Source: Chrysophaeum taylorii
Taxonomy: Eukaryota > Sar > Pelagophyceae > Pelagomonadales > Pelagomonadaceae
Assembly (NCBI GenBank): GCA_029834535.1
Contig: JAQMWT010000366.1
Location: 299,169-363,168, forward strand
Length of the DNA stretch: 64,000 bases
Direction: 5' to 3'
Below are positions 60,894 through 64,000 of this stretch, piece by piece. The notes beneath the pieces were generated by a model. The model searched no databases, was not told the DNA's origin, and was given only the letters and a program-made list of their open reading frames with translations. Position 1 is the first letter of the stretch; every line of letters begins with the position of its first letter. Made by a program: the position numbers and the translations under genes.

Positions 60894-61532
60894 ATGGAGC
60901 CTTCGCCCGGCAAACGGGACGACGCGCTCGAGCCACGGACGCTACGCGAGCCTCGACGCCGGCATGGCATGCCGGCTGGCTCCCTCTTATCGTTCGGGGT
61001 TCTTTCGGGGTTCTGGCGCGCGCAAAAATGCGACGCGATTTCGCCTTTTTTGCGCGCGAACACTTCGGTACGCGCGCGCGCGTTGCGTGCCGGCGTCTAC
61101 GTCGCCGCTGCGACCGGCCACCGAAATCGAGAAGGGCTTGCCGCGCTCGCGTCTGCGGTCAAAGCCCGCTTCCACGGCTACGACTCGATCTTCCGACGAG
61201 CCGTCGAACGAGACTCGACCGTCGACTCGGTGGATCGAACATCGTTTCACCTTCGATACGATGCGTGCCGCCGGCTTCGTCGCCGCTGCGAGCGGCCACC
61301 GACGTCGCGACCGCGGTCTCGGACTCGCCCGCGGGTTGACGTCCAGTCGACAAACCCGAAAAAACTCGGCTCGCTCGACGGGCGGCGCTCCGCGTCGAGC
61401 TCGACGCGTGCGCCAGCGCTTCGATACGATGCGTGCCGGCGTCTTCGTCGCCGCTGCGAGCGGCCACCGCCGTCGCGACCGCGGCCTCGGACTCTCCCGC
61501 GGGTTGACGTCCAGTCGACCAACCCGAAATAA
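60894..61532 (+). CDS. Hypothetical Arg-rich protein within the duplication, function unknown
   Basis: 212 codons from an ATG at 60894 (MEPSPGKRDDALEP). The first 100 residues match the second duplicate (from 63404). Two length differences between copies in this part are 15 and 6 bases, both in frame (AGSLLSFGV against GFGV; RARALRAGVYV against RAMLPGVFV), which mildly supports coding. After SIFRRAV the copies differ by a 13-base insertion and lose the common frame, and this copy runs into the 155-bp repeats (CRRLRRRCERPP). Other frames are also open here because of base composition. No family recognised. Confidence 0.25.
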   Translation: MEPSPGKRDDALEPRTLREPRRRHGMPAGSLLSFGVLSGFWRAQKCDAISPFLRANTSVRARALRAGVYVAAATGHRNREGLAALASAVKARFHGYDSIFRRAVERDSTVDSVDRTSFHLRYDACRRLRRRCERPPTSRPRSRTRPRVDVQSTNPKKLGSLDGRRSASSSTRAPALRYDACRRLRRRCERPPPSRPRPRTLPRVDVQSTNPK

Positions 61533-61860
61533 AAACACCGCGGCGCGTCGAGCTCGACGCGTGCGCCAGCGCTTCGATACGATGCGTGCCGGCGTCTTCG
61601 TCGCCGCTGCGAGCGGCCACCGCCGAGCGGCCACCGCCGAGCGGCCACCGCCGTCGCGGACTCGGACTCGGACTCGCCCGCGGACTCGGACTCGCCCGCG
61701 GTGTCCAGTCGACCAACCCGAATAAAAACTCCGCGGCGCGGCGCGGCGCGCCGGCGCTCGACGCGTCTGCCAGCGCTTCGATACGATGCGTGCCGGCGTC
61801 TTCGTCGCCGCTGCGAGCGGCCACCACCGTCGCGACCGCGGCCTCGGACTCTCCCCCGCC
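61250..61860. repeat. About 155-200-bp tandem repeat, four copies
   Basis: The word TCGATACGATGCGTGCCG recurs at about 61253, 61418, 61575 and 61776, each followed by CGTCTTCGTCGCCGCTGCG (the first has GCTTCG) and then a CGCGGGTTGACGTCCAGTCG-like or similar segment. Two more lie in the second duplicate (about 63756 and 63917). The core resembles the unit around 61091 (GCCGGCGTCTACGTCGCC), from which it may have expanded. Confidence 0.8.
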
Positions 61861-62599
61861 GGCGACAACGGCTCGCCGTAAAGTCGCGGCCTTCGTCGAC
61901 GCGTCGTCGACCTCGACGCGTCTGCGACATCGATTTCGCTTTTGTCGACGGTGGTCGCGCCACGTCCTGGGACTGGCCGCGCTCTGGCCATCGCAAGCCT
62001 CGCGTCCTACTGCTGGAACGCCTACGGATCCAAGACCAGGAACAACGCGGCGAGGAGCGCGCGCGCGCGCGTCCACCACGACCGCCCGTGGCCATCGGCC
62101 ATCGCCCACGGACACGAAGACCTCCCCGCTCGCGTCTACGACGAAGCCCGCTTCCGCGGCCACGCCTCGCTCTTCCCGCTGCGGCCGTCCTCGCCGCGAG
62201 CAACCTCTGGACCGTCGACCGCGACGGCGCGTCCGCTATCTATGGATTATGCGCGACGCCCTCCTTCTCACTACGCCCGCCGCCACCCCGGCGCCTATTG
62301 TCTATAATGAAATACTCCATTAAACAAAGCGGCCATCCGCCATCTCATAGTCCATCTCATAGTCCATCCGCAAAAAACGCAAAGCCGAAAATAAACAGGC
62401 ATAACGCTAACCCCCAGAACGCTTCGCGCAACGGAAAGGAAGGAAAAGGGTACCCACCTAACCCAAGAACGAAAAATGCGCAGAAATCTTCAAGAACCGA
62501 AAAGACAGAATTTCCACGGCGTCGCGACTTCGTTTTGGTCGGCTCCCGAGACGCGGCGGGCGTCGAGGCGGTGGGGGTCCGGGGTGTCCCCGGCGGGGG

Positions 62600-62645
62600 T
62601 TTGGGGGCAGAGCCCCCTTCCAGGGGTTCGGGGCTTGCCCCAAAA
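62600..62645. other. GC-rich hairpin pair
   Basis: GGGGGCAGAGCCCCC can fold as a perfect six-base-pair stem, followed by GGGGCTTGCCCC as a second small stem. It may be a structural tail of a mobile element; no gene nearby. Confidence 0.4.
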
Positions 62646-62672
62646 CCGAAAAAACCCGACTTGGCTTTACTA

Positions 62673-64000
62673 GTCCACAATAATTAATTGGGAAACGTGT
62701 GTGTGTCAGTGACAACAGATTAACGGAACTCTACTTTCTGTTCGAACCAGCATGTATGCTCGAAACGGCCACACAAAATCTGCGTTTTGTGAAGCCGATT
62801 TATTTCAAAACGCTTCACTCGAGGCCTACTTTCTGTTCTTTGCTAAATGTATGAGCCAAAAGCCTTAATGTTTATAAAATGTTTTCTTCTTGCCATCTGC
62901 GGCGAGCCTTGTAGTATCGGAGAGACCGTAGAAGTTTGAGCGAGAATCTGGGGTTATTGCTGTACGTACGTCTCGAGTTCGGATCCTGTTAGTATTTCGA
63001 AGGAGAAAACCCTTAGTCGTGAGTATTTCGAAGAAGAAAACCCGTAGTATTCGTTGAAAAGAAAACCCTGTCGGATGGTCGATTTGTATGCTGTATGCTG
63101 GTGTAGTCGTAGATCGCGAGTATTTCGAGGAAGAAAACCCTAACCTTCCGTCTTCGCCCCCCGGCCATGCACCGTCCCACAGCGAACGTTCCGGCTGCCA
63201 ACCGGCACGCCCGGGAGGCGAATAGGTGCCAACCTACGCCGGGAGGGCGGATGGCCCTCGCAAGGCTCAGGATTCGTGAGGCACCGTCCTCCATCGCCCG
63301 CAGTCAGCGATCAGGGTAAGGTTGTAGTCGTAAAAAAGTATTTCGAAGAAGAAAACCCTTTCGGCCGATCTTTTTTTGAAGTAAGGTTGTCGCGTGCGAC
63401 GGCGATGGAGCCTTCGCCCGGCAAACGGGACGACGCGCTCGAGCCAGGGACGCTACGCGAGCCTCGACGCCGGCATCGCATGCCGGGGTTCGGGGTTCTT
63501 TCGGGGTTCTGGCGCGCGCAAAAATGCGACGCGATTTCGCCTTTTTTGCGCGCGAACTCTTCGGTACGCGCGATGCTGCCCGGCGTCTTCGTCGCCGCTG
63601 CGACCGGCCACCGAAATCGACAACGGCTTGCCGCGCTCGCGTCTGCGGTCAAAGCCCGCTTCCACGGCTACGACTCGATCTTCCGACGGGCCGTCCTCGA
63701 GAACGACCGAACGAGACTCGACCGTCGACTCGGTGGATCGAACATCGTTTCACCTTCGATACGATGCGTGCCGCCGGCTTCGTCGCCGCTGCGAGCGGCC
63801 ACCGACGTCGCGACCGCGGACTCGGACTCGCCCGCGGGTTGACGTCCAGTCGACCAACCGAAAAAACTTCGGCCTTCGGCGGGCGGCGCGCCGCGCCACC
63901 GCCGGGCCAGGCGCTTCGATACGATGCGTGCCGGCGTCTTCGTCGCCGCTGCGAGCGGCACCGCCGTCGCGACCGCGGCCTCGGACTCTCCCCGCGGGCG
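62673..64000. repeat. 2.5-kb tandem duplication, second copy (runs off the window)
   Basis: Second copy of the segment starting at 60151. It carries extra TATTTCGAAGAAGAAAACCC-type words at about 62992, 63022, 63118 and 63340. It also contains the module of about 85 bases at 63141-63225 shared with 47780-47862. Confidence 0.8.
63404..63842 (+). CDS. Second copy of the hypothetical Arg-rich protein
   Basis: 146 codons from an ATG at 63404, opening with the same MEPSPGKRDDALEP as the copy at 60894 and sharing WRAQKCDAISPFLRAN and AAATGHRNR, then KARFHGYDSIFRRAV. It diverges after the 13-base insertion near 63690. Whether either copy is expressed cannot be told. Confidence 0.25.

Larger units (their letters stand above)
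60151..62672. repeat. 2.5-kb tandem duplication, first copy
   Basis: TCCACAATAATTAATTGGGA at 60151 recurs at 62673, and matching blocks follow in order: CATGTATGCTCGAAACGG, GAGACCGTAGAAGTTTGA, CTACGCGAGCCTCGACGCC and TCGATACGATGCGTGCC. The offset is about 2.51-2.52 kb. Differences include small indels and a different internal spacer, so the duplication is not recent. Confidence 0.8.

Noticed and set aside
1-64000. Giant-virus origin of the window
   Set aside because: No capsid, polymerase, packaging ATPase or other hallmark gene; an intron, retrotransposons, Helitron and Harbinger relics and satellites fit a nuclear genome.

Overview
The window looks like nuclear DNA from a unicellular alga. 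It is GC-rich, with intron-poor, densely packed genes on both strands, many trinucleotide microsatellites inside coding regions, and large blocks of decayed mobile DNA. The gene content is eukaryotic: F-box, GCIP-like, Sec14/CRAL-TRIO, PH domain, GT14 glycosyltransferase, indoleamine dioxygenase and AAA+ genes. A Cys/His repeat protein of the WRKY19-like zinc-finger type, and a short protein of a kind I associate with diatoms and relatives (W-T-x-E-E-E, T-L-R, P-M-R-x-S-K-K), point to a stramenopile such as a pelagophyte. That placement is inference. I saw no organelle, bacterial or giant-virus hallmark genes.

Gene-dense left part (1-25.7 kb): peptidase S74-type C-terminus (partial); F-box protein; acyltransferase-3; GCIP-like protein; PAP2 phosphatase; a 2.4-kb block rich in AAGTTTGGTCA words; a 30-bp minisatellite of about 60 nearly perfect copies; a Harbinger-type transposase relic; a spliced ARM-like protein; a protein with two indoleamine 2,3-dioxygenase domains in tandem; a tandem array of retrotransposon 3' ends; phosphoglycerate mutase with a long extension; the zinc-finger repeat protein; Sec14-like; a coiled-coil protein; GT14 with a lectin-like tail; and the W-T-x-E-E-E protein.

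Middle (25.7-39 kb): a decayed and an intact DUF6492-like glycosyltransferase, an MDR-type oxidoreductase fused to a long repeated basic/proline-rich tail, and a PH-domain protein, separated by long stretches without convincing genes.

Mobile block (39-60 kb): eight full-size and one partial copy of a roughly 1.05-1.16-kb unit, one inverted. Each full-size unit carries the frameshifted C-terminus of a Helitron PIF1-type helicase next to many CCAGTAAGTTCACCTGG words. After it come an element with a TTAG tail, a decayed copy of the retrotransposon, a compact two-module AAA+ gene, and a nearly complete non-LTR retrotransposon. That element encodes a RING finger, a reverse transcriptase and a C-terminal PD...DIK restriction-like endonuclease, and it lies between (GACA)n-type microsatellites. 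Its 3' end recurs in the 16-kb array and inside several Helitron units.

Right end (60-64 kb): a 2.5-kb segment duplicated in tandem and running off the window, with an internal repeat of about 155 bp. No function recognised.
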